Assembly (NCBI GenBank): GCA_029254025.1
Contig: JAQWYK010000025.1
Coordinates: 1-64,000, forward strand
Source of the DNA: Crocinitomicaceae bacterium
GTDB lineage: Bacteria; Bacteroidota; Bacteroidia; Flavobacteriales_D; Crocinitomicaceae
Reading direction: 5' to 3'
DNA: 64,000 nucleotides
Shown here: piece by piece, positions 43,753 to 51,913 of the stretch
How positions within the stretch are numbered: the first letter of the stretch is position 1
Layout of the letters: every line of letters starts with the position of its first letter
The notes under the pieces: model-generated
What the model was told of the DNA's origin: nothing
What the model saw: only the letters and a program-made list of their open reading frames with translations
The model's database searches: none
Position numbers and translations under genes: made by a program

Positions 43753-44595
43753 CTATTTGATATCCATCATATTCATAAACGGATTTTGACCATCCATAAA
43801 TAATGTTTTTGCGTTCGGTGATTTCGACAGTTCCAAGAGTGCTTCAATTTGTTTCATCTTTAAGACGTTTGGGGTCAAGCTTTGGCTGAGTTTATCGTTG
43901 GCTAATTTATTTGCTTCAGCTTCAATTTCTATAACTCGAGCTTTCGCTTCAGCGGCAATAATCATCTGCTGTTTCAATGCCTCGGCCTTGATTTCAGTGC
44001 GTTCTGCTTCTTTGGTTTCTTGAGCAAGTATGTATTCCATTCGGAAGGCATCCTGTTCTGCCTCTAACTTCATTTCAATAGCTTCAGCAAGTCCTTTCGG
44101 AAGGGTTATACTTTTCATAAGTACCGCTTCAATCTCGAAACCTCTCGGTTGGAGGTATTCATTCATTAATTCTGTAATTCGCATTTCGATGGATCTTCGC
44201 TCTCCACTGTGCATGTCCTTTGCTAGAAATTGAGAGCACACATCAGCTGCCGATGAACGGAATACGCTGGTGATAATTTGATCGTAATTTAATCCAATCT
44301 CTTCTATAACCGTTGTCACTTTAGTTGGATCAATTCTGTATAGAATGGAAACGTCCGACTGAATGGTAAGTCCTTCTTTTGACGGAAGATTCATACTCAT
44401 TTCACGGTTAATTGTTCGTGTTGGTACGCGTATGATTGAGGAAACTAGTGGGTTATAGAACATTAATCCCGCGTCAACTGTTTTTTCGTTGAGTTTTCCC
44501 AATCTGGATTTCACGCCTACTTGGCCTGGACGAATAACGGCACACGAACTTAGTCCTAACATGCCGATGAAAGAAAAGATGATAATTTTATTCAT
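43753..44595 (-). CDS. SPFH/prohibitin-family lipoprotein
   Basis: 280 residues from the ATG at 44595 (an in-frame GTG lies at 44604). Lipobox GLSSC, then AVIRPGQVGVKSRLGKLNE, the start of a Band 7/SPFH domain. Its core continues to about residue 170 (EMSMNLPSKEGLTIQSDVSI, LNYDQIITSVFRSSAADVCS). A long Ala/Glu-rich helix follows (residues 175-255), as in stomatin and prohibitin oligomers. Such proteins form membrane rings or scaffolds. The lipid anchor in place of a membrane helix is common for Bacteroidota members. Confidence 0.85.
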   Translation of the reverse strand: MNKIIIFSFIGMLGLSSCAVIRPGQVGVKSRLGKLNEKTVDAGLMFYNPLVSSIIRVPTRTINREMSMNLPSKEGLTIQSDVSILYRIDPTKVTTVIEEIGLNYDQIITSVFRSSAADVCSQFLAKDMHSGERRSIEMRITELMNEYLQPRGFEIEAVLMKSITLPKGLAEAIEMKLEAEQDAFRMEYILAQETKEAERTEIKAEALKQQMIIAAEAKARVIEIEAEANKLANDKLSQSLTPNVLKMKQIEALLELSKSPNAKTLFMDGQNPFMNMMDIK

Positions 44596-44826
44596 AGTAT
44601 TCACTTTAAGTTTTTACAGATTAAGAAAACTTCATGCCATAAATGTTAAAAAAGTGTTAACAAAACTTAAAACACCATACAAAATAGATGTGTCATGTTA
44701 AGAGACATTACTTATTGAGTATTAAAAGAATGGATTCTTGCGGTGTTTTTGTATGCTACCTACAACATTAGCTTTGGAAATTGTTGAAAATTTTGACTTT
44801 CCGTTTCTTTTATTAAATAAGTTGCC

Positions 44827-44834
44827 TATCTTTG
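44827..44834 (+). promoter_or_regulatory. Promoter -7 box for rpsF-rpsR-rplI
   Basis: TATCTTTG matches TAnnTTTG, 24 nt before the rpsF ATG at 44859. Confidence 0.6.
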
Positions 44835-44858
44835 CAGGCTCAATTAAAAATTAATAAT

Positions 44859-45215
44859 ATGAATAACTACGAAACTGTTTTCATTTTAACTCCCGTTTTG
44901 TCTGAAGACCAGGCAAAGGAAGCAGTAAAGAAGTTCGAAGACGAAATTCAGTCCTTAGGTGGAAAATTAAAGCACTCTGAATCTTGGGGTCTTAAGAAAT
45001 TGGCTTACCCAATTCAAAAGAAGACAACAGGTTTTTACTTTATGCTTGAATTTGAAGGCGCAGGTGACATTATTGGTCAGCTAGAACTCTCTATGAAACG
45101 TGATGAAAGAATCATACGTTTCTTAACTGTTAAAATGGACAAGCATCATGCTGCATGGGCAGAAAAGAGAAAGTCGAGAATTAAAGGTGCTAAAACTGCA
45201 ACAGCAGAGGCATAG
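44859..45215 (+). CDS. rpsF: 30S ribosomal protein S6
   Basis: 118 residues from the ATG at 44859 (MNNYETVFILTPVLSEDQ); the frame is open upstream to a TTG at 44832 that overlaps the promoter box. S6 hallmarks: GGKLKHSESWGLKKLAYPIQ and FYFMLEFEG, then RFLTVKMDKHHAAWAEKR. It binds 16S rRNA together with S18, whose gene follows after 31 bp. First gene of the rpsF-rpsR-rplI operon. Confidence 0.96.
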   Translation: MNNYETVFILTPVLSEDQAKEAVKKFEDEIQSLGGKLKHSESWGLKKLAYPIQKKTTGFYFMLEFEGAGDIIGQLELSMKRDERIIRFLTVKMDKHHAAWAEKRKSRIKGAKTATAEA

Positions 45216-45246
45216 TAATTAAGTAAAAAACCGAAAAAACAAGATC

Positions 45247-45510
45247 ATGGCACAAAATGATGTAAGATATCTGACTCCGGTAAACATTGAAATTAATAAA
45301 GACAAGTACTGTCGTTTCAAAAAGTCCGGAATTAAGTTTGTCGATTATAAAGATGGTAACTTCTTATTGAAGTTATTGAACGAACAAGGAAAAATTCTTC
45401 CACGTCGTTTGACTGGAACTTCCGCAAAGTTCCAAAAGAAAGTAAACAAGGCTGTTAAACGTGCACGTCACATCGCTATCCTTCCATACGTGGGAGATAT
45501 GCTTAAGTAG
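45247..45510 (+). CDS. rpsR: 30S ribosomal protein S18
   Basis: 87 residues. The S18 core is obvious: [39 protein letters not shown] and [11 protein letters not shown]. It is a small basic protein of the 30S platform that pairs with S6. Middle gene of the operon. Confidence 0.97.
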   Translation: MAQNDVRYLTPVNIEINKDKYCRFKKSGIKFVDYKDGNFLLKLLNEQGKILPRRLTGTSAKFQKKVNKAVKRARHIAILPYVGDMLK

Positions 45511-45541
45511 GCCTATTGTTGTACCATATAATTGATTAACG

Positions 45542-45988
45542 ATGGAAGTAATTTTAAAGAAAAACGTAGATAAGTTAGGATATAAAGATGATATCGTAAC
45601 AGTAAAGCCTGGATATGGAAGAAATTTCTTGATTCCTCAGGGGTATGCTGTAGTAGCGAATGCTTCAGCGAAAAAGTCACATGCGGAAACGTTAAAACAA
45701 CGTGCCCATAAGGAAGTAAAAATTAAGGAAGAAGCACAAGGTATTGCTGCAAAACTAAACGGAGCGGCTATCAAAATTGCTGCTAAAGTTGGTGAGAACG
45801 GTAAGATCTTTGGTTCGGTAAATACAGTACAATTATCTGAAGCTTTGAAAGTAGCAGGTATTGATATTGATAGAAAATCGCTTAAAATTAAAGACGAGCC
45901 AATCAAAGAAGTTGGAACGTTCAAAGCAGAGGCAAACCTTCACAAAGAGGTTTCTGTAGAATTTGAATTTGAAGTAGCGGGTGAATAA
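45542..45988 (+). CDS. rplI: 50S ribosomal protein L9
   Basis: 148 residues. The N-terminal L9 domain MEVILKKNVDKLGYKDDIVT and VKPGYGRNFLIPQGYAVVAN is followed by the connecting helix and a C-terminal domain (AKVGENGKIFGSVNTVQLSE). Binds 23S rRNA near L1. Last gene of the operon, ended by a strong terminator. Confidence 0.97.
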   Translation: MEVILKKNVDKLGYKDDIVTVKPGYGRNFLIPQGYAVVANASAKKSHAETLKQRAHKEVKIKEEAQGIAAKLNGAAIKIAAKVGENGKIFGSVNTVQLSEALKVAGIDIDRKSLKIKDEPIKEVGTFKAEANLHKEVSVEFEFEVAGE

Positions 45989-46012
45989 TCACTGTTGCTT
46001 GTTAGTATACTT

Positions 46013-46042
46013 AAAAGACTCTCCAAATGGAGGGTCTTTTTT
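46013..46042 (+). terminator. Intrinsic terminator of the rpsF-rpsR-rplI operon
   Basis: AAAGACTCTCC and GGAGGGTCTTT pair around an AAAT loop, followed by T residues. Confidence 0.9.
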
Positions 46043-46121
46043 GTTCCATACAAGAAGTAATGGACGAAACTGAAAGAGTTAGACTTTAGACAGGAATTGT
46101 ACACCCAACAATAACGAATTT

Positions 46122-46265
46122 CTACTTATTTGGACAAGAACCGCAAAACTTGCCTTTTTTCTTATACTTCTTACAGCACTTTTTCTTTTTTCCGAATGCG
46201 TCTAACTGGCAACAAGAAAATACACCTGGTGTATCTGTTTGGGTAAATGCGGCTTCTAACTTCAT
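46122..46265 (-). CDS. Small Cys/Lys-rich protein, 47 residues
   Basis: ATG at 46265 to TAG at 46122. The protein begins MKLEAAFTQTDTPGVFSCCQ, continues with KKKKCCKKYKKKGKFCGSCP and ends NK. Six Cys residues in pairs (CC, CC, CxxC) suggest a metal-binding knuckle, and the Lys-rich spacers suggest nucleic-acid contact; a distant likeness to SEC-C-type zinc motifs can be argued. A promoter box stands 22 nt upstream. I recall similar short CC...CxxCP proteins in Flavobacteriales, without a function. Confidence 0.7.
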   Translation of the reverse strand: MKLEAAFTQTDTPGVFSCCQLDAFGKKKKCCKKYKKKGKFCGSCPNK

Positions 46266-46287
46266 CCTTATTTAGAATTAATCCAAA

Positions 46288-46295
46288 CAAAAATA
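46288..46295 (-). promoter_or_regulatory. Promoter -7 box for the Cys-rich small protein
   Basis: On the minus strand this reads TATTTTTG, matching TAnnTTTG, 22 nt before the ATG at 46265. Confidence 0.5.
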
Positions 46296-46386
46296 AAGAT
46301 TAATTGCATATGAAATTATTTTTTTATAAAAAAATGATGTTATTCAGTTTTATGATTCAAACTTTCTGCCTACATTTAATAGAACT

Positions 46387-48675
46387 ATGAATATTATTCC
46401 CGAAGAAATCACATCCCCAGCGGAATTTACAGAGAAATTTATTAATCAAACGAATCAATCCATATTCCTTACGGGAAAAGCGGGTACGGGTAAAACAACT
46501 TTGCTTAAAAAAATTATTGCTTCCACTCACAAAAACACGATAATTGTAGCCCCGACTGGAATAGCGGCACTCAATGCTGGAGGGGTCACTATTCATTCCA
46601 TGTTCCAACTTCCTTTTGGTGGATTTTTGCCAATTACTGGACAGCCGCCATTTATTTCTGAGCGCCTTCAAATACAAACGAAAGATACTTTGCAACGTCA
46701 TTTTCGAATGAACTCGAAACGACAGGCGATCTTCCGAAATATGGAGTTGTTGATTATTGATGAAGTAAGTATGCTGCGTGCAGACCTTCTTGATGCAATG
46801 GATTTTATGCTGCGAAAAGTACGCAAACGAAATATTCCGTTTGGTGGTGTTCAAGTATTGTTCATTGGTGACCTGCTTCAGCTACCACCTGTTGTCAATC
46901 AACATGAATGGCACGTTCTTAAGGACTATTATGGTGGAATATTTTTCTTTCATGCTCAGGTCCTCAAGGAGGCTGTTCCGTTGTACATTGAACTCGATAA
47001 AATATATCGTCAATCAGATCAGTCCTTCATAGACATTCTGAATAATCTCCGCAATAACTACGTTTCCCAAAAGGATGTATCGCTCTTAAATAACTACGTG
47101 CGCCCGGATTTCGACGCGACCAAAGAGGAGGGGTACATCACACTTACTACACACAACGCGAAAGCAGATGATATGAATACTTCTGCCTTGAAGGCATTAA
47201 GTTCGAAGTTGCTGACGTATAAGGCGGAGGTGACAGGTGATTTTCCAGCTCATATGTTCCCCATTCCTGAACTCATGGAACTGAAAGTTGGTGCTCAAGT
47301 GATGTTCATTAAAAATGACATATCTCCAGATAAACTTTTTTACAATGGAAAAATAGGGCGCATTTCTTCCTTGTCTCCATCCGAGGTGACTGTTACCTTT
47401 CCAGAGGAAAATAAAACAATTTCAGTTGAAAAATACGAATGGGAAAATGTGCGATTTAGTTTAGATGAACAATCTAATGAAATTCATGAAGAAGTCATTG
47501 GTACGTTTGTTCATTATCCACTTAAGTTGGCATGGGCAATCACTGTGCACAAGAGTCAAGGTCTCACTTTTGAAAAGGCTGTAATTGACATCTCAAGTGT
47601 TTTCGCTCCAGGGCAAGCATATGTCGCATTATCGCGGCTAACATCCCTTGCAGGCTTGGTCTTATTGAATCCAATTCAGTTAAACGGTCTCTCGAGTGAT
47701 CAGCAGGTGGTTCAATATGCGCAAAATAAAGCAGATGAAGAATTATTGAAGTCTTCCTTAGAACTCGGGACACTTGGTTTTATTCAGCGTCAATTGCACG
47801 AGGCATTTTTTTGGGAGGATGTGGTTAGTGCATGGTTAGCCCTAGAGGGTGAGCATAAGCGAGCAGCGTTTAATTCGGATAAAGGAAAACATTTGCCTTG
47901 GTTTGAAGAACAATTAAAGAATTTACTCACCACTTTAGAGCCAGCACGTAAGTTTCGTATACAAATCCAACGATTATGTCACCCTTCTCATTTTGATATG
48001 GAAACCATTCATACTCGCACTCAGGCGGCTTACGGTTACTTCATTCAAATATTGGAACCTGTCTTTCGGTCTACGTTGAAGAAAATGGTTTTATTGGGAA
48101 GGAAATCTCGCGCAAAACAGTACTTAGAAGAATTAGCGGAATTAGATGACCTTATGACGGAATCCATCCTCCGCTTGAAACGTGCGCGAATTCTGATTGA
48201 AAACATGTACAATGGAAGGGAAATATCGAAAGAGACCATTTGGAACAACGAAATTCAAAACTATAAAATGGCCAAAGTTCAAATGGTCAAGAACGAAATT
48301 CGAATAGAAAACCCAACCATCACGGATATTGATGAGGGAACAATTATCTCAACTCGCGCTAAAAAGAAACAGTCTAAAACACCTAAAAAATCTACGTATA
48401 CCCAAACGTTGGAGTACTTTGAATCGGGCATGGATATTCCGACCATTGCAGAAAAACGTAAGCTGACGGTCCAAACGATCTACAGTCACCTGACGAAGTT
48501 AATCAGCAGTGGCGAAGTAGATATTAAAGCGGTGATGAGTGAAGACCGTTTGAATTATTTTCATGAAAAAATAAATAAAAACACCTCCCTTTCACTGGGT
48601 CAGATGAAAGAGGTAGTCGGAGATGAGGTGTCATGGGAAGAAGTCCGGATGTACAGGGCTAGCCTTATTCAGTAA
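46387..48675 (+). CDS. PIF1/RecD-like superfamily 1B DNA helicase with C-terminal helix-turn-helix
   Basis: 762 residues. Walker A GKAGTGKTT at residues 30-38, VAPTGIAALNAGGVTIHSMF, Walker B LLIIDEVSMLRADLLDAMD, VLFIGDLLQLPPVV and the superfamily motif WAITVHKSQGLTFEKAVIDI with YVALSRLTSL. A Lys-rich linker (about 630-650) leads to a helix-turn-helix module (TYTQTLEYFESGMDIPTIAE, KLTVQTIYSHLTKL) like that at the end of RecQ proteins. This architecture is widespread in Bacteroidota; it should unwind DNA 5' to 3', perhaps at structured DNA. Promoter box TACATTTA lies just upstream. Confidence 0.88.
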   Translation: MNIIPEEITSPAEFTEKFINQTNQSIFLTGKAGTGKTTLLKKIIASTHKNTIIVAPTGIAALNAGGVTIHSMFQLPFGGFLPITGQPPFISERLQIQTKDTLQRHFRMNSKRQAIFRNMELLIIDEVSMLRADLLDAMDFMLRKVRKRNIPFGGVQVLFIGDLLQLPPVVNQHEWHVLKDYYGGIFFFHAQVLKEAVPLYIELDKIYRQSDQSFIDILNNLRNNYVSQKDVSLLNNYVRPDFDATKEEGYITLTTHNAKADDMNTSALKALSSKLLTYKAEVTGDFPAHMFPIPELMELKVGAQVMFIKNDISPDKLFYNGKIGRISSLSPSEVTVTFPEENKTISVEKYEWENVRFSLDEQSNEIHEEVIGTFVHYPLKLAWAITVHKSQGLTFEKAVIDISSVFAPGQAYVALSRLTSLAGLVLLNPIQLNGLSSDQQVVQYAQNKADEELLKSSLELGTLGFIQRQLHEAFFWEDVVSAWLALEGEHKRAAFNSDKGKHLPWFEEQLKNLLTTLEPARKFRIQIQRLCHPSHFDMETIHTRTQAAYGYFIQILEPVFRSTLKKMVLLGRKSRAKQYLEELAELDDLMTESILRLKRARILIENMYNGREISKETIWNNEIQNYKMAKVQMVKNEIRIENPTITDIDEGTIISTRAKKKQSKTPKKSTYTQTLEYFESGMDIPTIAEKRKLTVQTIYSHLTKLISSGEVDIKAVMSEDRLNYFHEKINKNTSLSLGQMKEVVGDEVSWEEVRMYRASLIQ

Positions 48676-48763
48676 CTGGTTTCCAAGTGCTAAGAAAGAT
48701 CTATTTTATCGACTTGCAACAGTGTCATAAGGAGTACATTACAAAAAAAAGTTATTCGTCTTG

Positions 48764-48794
48764 TTGTTCGAATAGATTATTTACTTCATATTTG
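48764..48794 (+). promoter_or_regulatory. Promoter of the trp operon leader
   Basis: TTG at 48764-48766, a 20-nt spacer and CATATTTG at 48787-48794 (one mismatch to TAnnTTTG). Only 6 nt separate the box from the leader ATG at 48801, so the leader peptide mRNA would be essentially leaderless. Confidence 0.5.
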
Positions 48795-48800
48795 CATTCT

Positions 48801-48869
48801 ATGAATAGGACAATTCAAAATACAAATTGGTGGTGGCTAAGCACGCGATGGTGTGATTTAGCGCAATAA
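48801..48869 (+). CDS. trpL: trp operon leader peptide, 22 residues with four Trp
   Basis: Peptide MNRTIQNTNWWWLSTRWCDL then AQ and stop. It has three consecutive Trp codons at 48828-48836 and a fourth at 48849. It lies 91 bp before trpE, between a promoter and an intrinsic terminator, and its 3' half forms the attenuator stems. This is the textbook layout of ribosome-mediated attenuation: stalling at the Trp codons when charged tRNA-Trp is scarce should permit read-through into trpE. The frame is open further upstream, but only this ATG fits the promoter. Confidence 0.88.
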   Translation: MNRTIQNTNWWWLSTRWCDLAQ

Positions 48870-48909
48870 TATTTGTATTTATACTCAATATAAAAGCGGT
48901 TACTCACAC
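48836..48909 (+). promoter_or_regulatory. trp attenuator: mutually exclusive RNA pairings
   Basis: Region 1 GCTAAGCAC (48836-48844) pairs with GTG and TTTAGC of region 2 (48853-48862, one bulged A). Region 2 GTGTGA (48851-48856) can instead pair with TCACAC of region 3 (48904-48909). Region 3 overlaps the left arm and loop of the terminator. A ribosome paused on the Trp triplet covers region 1 and frees region 2 to pair with region 3; one that reaches the stop codon covers region 2 and lets the terminator form. Confidence 0.65.
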
Positions 48910-48925
48910 GAGTGCCGCTTTTTTT
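48893..48925 (+). terminator. Attenuator terminator before trpE
   Basis: AAAGCGG (48893-48899) pairs with CCGCTTT (48915-48921), and ACTC with GAGT at the top around an ACAC loop. Seven T residues end at 48925. It lies 35 bp before the trpE ATG. Confidence 0.85.
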
Positions 48926-48959
48926 GTTCCATTTTTTTTCTCAAAAATCATTAATTATC

Positions 48960-50360
48960 ATGTTTATTCTATCCAAAATAGAGCAGTTTAATGCAGATAC
49001 ATTTTCACCAGTCGGTGTTTATATGAGTTTGCGCGATCATTATCGCAAGCCTTGTTTATTAGAGAGTAATTCGTACTATGATCGGTCGAATTCAAAATCA
49101 TTTATTGGGTTGGATCCCCTTGTAGAACTCCAGCTTTTTGATACGTACTATTTGGTCAATGATTGCGGAGTGGAGCGCAAAGTCCCAGTAGACCGCTCAA
49201 ATTTTTCCGAGCAATTAGAAGCGCTGGTGGGGGAGTATTCATTTCAGAATACGCATTTTACAAACGGTTTTTTTGCCTATTCAGGATTCGAACTTTCTGC
49301 CTTTGTAGAACAGAATACAATTCTAAAAGAGGGAGTTTTAGACCTTCCTCATTTACACCTTATTTTATTCCGTTACATGATTGTATTGGATCATTTTAAC
49401 GATGAAGGACTGATGGTAGAACACACCACTGATACGTTCTCTATTAACTTTGATAATATCCACGAAAAAATTAGTTTTCGGGCCGCTACCACTTTTCCTT
49501 TTACATTGACAGGGGAAGAGAAGGAGTCAACGACTGCAGAAGAGTTTAAGCAGGGCGTAGACCACGCAATTGCACATTGTCAACGTGGCGATGTATTTCA
49601 ATTGGTATTATCTCGTCGTTTTCAGCAGGCGTTCGATGGGGAGGATTTTGAAATCTATCGCCAACTACGTCGCACCAATCCTTCCCCGTATTTGTTCTAT
49701 TTTGACTATGAATCGCACCGTTTGATGGGCTCTTCCCCTGAGGCACAATTAGTCGTTCAGAACGGTGAAGCAGAGATTCATCCCATTGCTGGGACAGTGA
49801 AACGAACAAATGACAGAGAGCTCGATGAGCGCATGACACAGTTTTTGCGTGATGATGAGAAGGAAAATGCAGAACATACGATGTTGGTGGATCTTGCGCG
49901 TAATGACCTAAGTAAGCATTGTACGGAGGTAAAAGTCGCTCGATACAAGGATGTCCAGGCATTTAGTCATGTCATTCATTTAGTGTCAAAAGTAAAGGGT
50001 CGCCTGCATGGAAACAACGCACTACCGATATACCTGGATACGTTTCCTGCTGGGACGTTGTCAGGAACACCGAAGCCCAAAGCACTCGAGTTAATTGCAA
50101 AGTACGAGCCACATGCGCGCGAATTCTATGGAGGTGGTATTGGTTTTATCGGGGTGCATGGAAATTTGAATATGGCCATTGTTATTCGTTCTATTCTTTC
50201 AAAAAACAACCAACTTCATTATCAAGCTGGTGCTGGAGTAGTGCTTGACTCTAATCGCGAAGCTGAAAGTCAAGAAGTACATAATAAATTAAATGCGCTG
50301 CGCACAGCAATACGTTTGTGCGCACAGCAGTCTGTTCATCAAGAAAAATTTGCCCTATGA
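48960..50360 (+). CDS. trpE: Anthranilate synthase component I
   Basis: 466 residues from the ATG at 48960; an open frame further upstream overlaps the attenuator. The Trp feedback motif LLESNSYYDR lies near residues 32-41. The chorismate-binding domain shows GDVFQLVLSRRFQQAF, NPSPYLFYFDYESHRLMGSS, HPIAGTVKRT, FPAGTLSGTPK and FYGGGIGFIG. It makes anthranilate from chorismate with ammonia from TrpG. Its stop overlaps the trpG start (ATGA). Confidence 0.96.
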   Translation: MFILSKIEQFNADTFSPVGVYMSLRDHYRKPCLLESNSYYDRSNSKSFIGLDPLVELQLFDTYYLVNDCGVERKVPVDRSNFSEQLEALVGEYSFQNTHFTNGFFAYSGFELSAFVEQNTILKEGVLDLPHLHLILFRYMIVLDHFNDEGLMVEHTTDTFSINFDNIHEKISFRAATTFPFTLTGEEKESTTAEEFKQGVDHAIAHCQRGDVFQLVLSRRFQQAFDGEDFEIYRQLRRTNPSPYLFYFDYESHRLMGSSPEAQLVVQNGEAEIHPIAGTVKRTNDRELDERMTQFLRDDEKENAEHTMLVDLARNDLSKHCTEVKVARYKDVQAFSHVIHLVSKVKGRLHGNNALPIYLDTFPAGTLSGTPKPKALELIAKYEPHAREFYGGGIGFIGVHGNLNMAIVIRSILSKNNQLHYQAGAGVVLDSNREAESQEVHNKLNALRTAIRLCAQQSVHQEKFAL

Positions 50361-50932
50361 AAATTGCAATTATAGATAACTACGATTCGTTTGTTTACAA
50401 CCTTGTGCGTTATGTTAAGGAGACCTACGGAGTGACTGAGGTACGTGTAATGCGCAATGATGCCATAGATGAAGAGTTTTTGAATGCTTCAGCAGGTATT
50501 TTGTTGTCTCCTGGTCCTGGTATACCTTCTGAAGCAGGCGAGTTACTTCGGGTTATAGATCGGTATTCTACGGAGAAAAGTGTATTCGGAGTTTGTCTCG
50601 GCCATCAAGCCATTGGAGAATATTTCAAGGGGAAATTGGAAAAAGCACCGATCATTTATCATGGAAAGTCTTCGATTGTGCAGATGGCTAATGATTCAAA
50701 ACTATTTAAAGGGCTGAGTGAACAAGAACCCGTGGGTCGCTATCACAGTTGGCAAATCGCCAAAAAAATGCCTACTTGTTTAAAAGTAACGGCCACTGAT
50801 GCTGCAGGAAATGTTATGGCATTTGAACACCGAGAATTACCAATCATGGGGGTTCAATTTCATCCTGAAAGCATACTTACTCCGAACGGAAGAATAATTA
50901 TCAAAAATTGGATAGAGACATGTACACATTAA
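50357..50932 (+). CDS. trpG: Anthranilate synthase component II (glutamine amidotransferase)
   Basis: 191 residues from the ATG at 50357. Class I amidotransferase: IDNYDSFVYNLVRY, LLSPGPGIPSEAG (oxyanion region), GVCLGHQAIGEYF with catalytic Cys80 and GVQFHPESILTPNG with the His-Glu pair. Supplies ammonia to TrpE. Overlaps trpE by 4 bp and trpD by 13 bp. No fusion to trpD, unlike enterobacteria. Confidence 0.96.
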   Translation: MKIAIIDNYDSFVYNLVRYVKETYGVTEVRVMRNDAIDEEFLNASAGILLSPGPGIPSEAGELLRVIDRYSTEKSVFGVCLGHQAIGEYFKGKLEKAPIIYHGKSSIVQMANDSKLFKGLSEQEPVGRYHSWQIAKKMPTCLKVTATDAAGNVMAFEHRELPIMGVQFHPESILTPNGRIIIKNWIETCTH

Positions 50933-51909
50933 CAAAACTAGTCGCACAGCAACCGCTGTCAGAAGAGGAAGCGTATGGAATGCTTATGGAGATCAATCAT
51001 GACGAACTCAGTGATGCTCAAGTAACAGGTCTTATGGTTGCCCTTCAAACAAGAAATATTACTCTTTCTGAAATTGCAGGTTTTAAACGCGCATTGATAG
51101 CGCTTTCTATTAAACCTGAATTGGATGGTACTGGAGCCATTGACTTGTGCGGTACAGGCGGGGATGGAAAGAATACGTTCAACATCAGTACAACTACTTC
51201 CTTCGTTTTAGGCGCGATGGGCTATAAAGTCATCAAGCATGGGAATTATGGAGTCTCTTCACTCTGCGGGTCATCGAATGTATTGGAAGAGTTGGGGTAT
51301 AACTTTTCAAGCGACTCTACTCGACTTCAGAAGAGTCTAATTGATTTCAATTTGACGTTTCTTCATGCCCCATTGTTTCATCCTATTATGAAAAAAGTTG
51401 CTCCAATGCGCAAATCGCTTGGCATCCCAACCTTTTTTAATATAATGGGACCACTTGTGAATCCAGTTCAACCAGACTATCAGCTAACAGGAACGTTTAA
51501 CTTGGCAGTTGCCCGCATGTATCATCATGTGTTGAAGACGTGTAGGAAAAATTACAAAGTGGTCTTTACGATGGATGGTTACGATGAGATTAGCTTAACG
51601 GGAGATACGCGCATATTTGCGCATGGACAAGATGAACTTTTTCATCCCCGTCAAATCAAACTGAAACAATTGGAGCAAAAGGATATTTATGGTGGGCGAT
51701 CTCCACAAGAAGCTGCGCAAATCATTCGAGCAATTCTGGGAGGAAGAGGATCAGATGAGCAGCGAACAGTTGTTGCATCAAATACCGCACACGCGATTCA
51801 AGTGATTAACCCAGAAAAATCCCTAGTTGAACTATATGCAAACGTAGAAGATTTTATGCGCACGGGCAGAGCAGAAGAATATTTAAATGATTTTTTAAAC
51901 CAAGATTAA
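50920..51909 (+). CDS. trpD: Anthranilate phosphoribosyltransferase
   Basis: 329 residues from the ATG at 50920 (MYTLTKLVAQQPLSEEEAYG), which sits inside the trpG end; a TTG at 50908 is less likely. Signatures: DLCGTGGDGKNTFNISTTTS (PRPP binding), KHGNYGVSSLCGSSNVLEEL, HPIMKKVAPMRKSLGIPTFF and NIMGPLVNP. Transfers the phosphoribosyl group from PRPP to anthranilate, second step of Trp synthesis. Confidence 0.96.
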   Translation: MYTLTKLVAQQPLSEEEAYGMLMEINHDELSDAQVTGLMVALQTRNITLSEIAGFKRALIALSIKPELDGTGAIDLCGTGGDGKNTFNISTTTSFVLGAMGYKVIKHGNYGVSSLCGSSNVLEELGYNFSSDSTRLQKSLIDFNLTFLHAPLFHPIMKKVAPMRKSLGIPTFFNIMGPLVNPVQPDYQLTGTFNLAVARMYHHVLKTCRKNYKVVFTMDGYDEISLTGDTRIFAHGQDELFHPRQIKLKQLEQKDIYGGRSPQEAAQIIRAILGGRGSDEQRTVVASNTAHAIQVINPEKSLVELYANVEDFMRTGRAEEYLNDFLNQD

Positions 51910-51913
51910 GACA

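Noticed and set aside
44677-44755. Short inverted repeat (CATACAAAA / TTTTGTATG) between the SPFH gene and rpsF
   Set aside because: Only 9 bp, AT-rich, about 60 nt apart and without T-run; could be chance.
48687-48800. Longer version of the trp leader peptide starting upstream
   Set aside because: The extension lies before and through the promoter and its residues show no purpose; the ATG at 48801 fits the attenuator.
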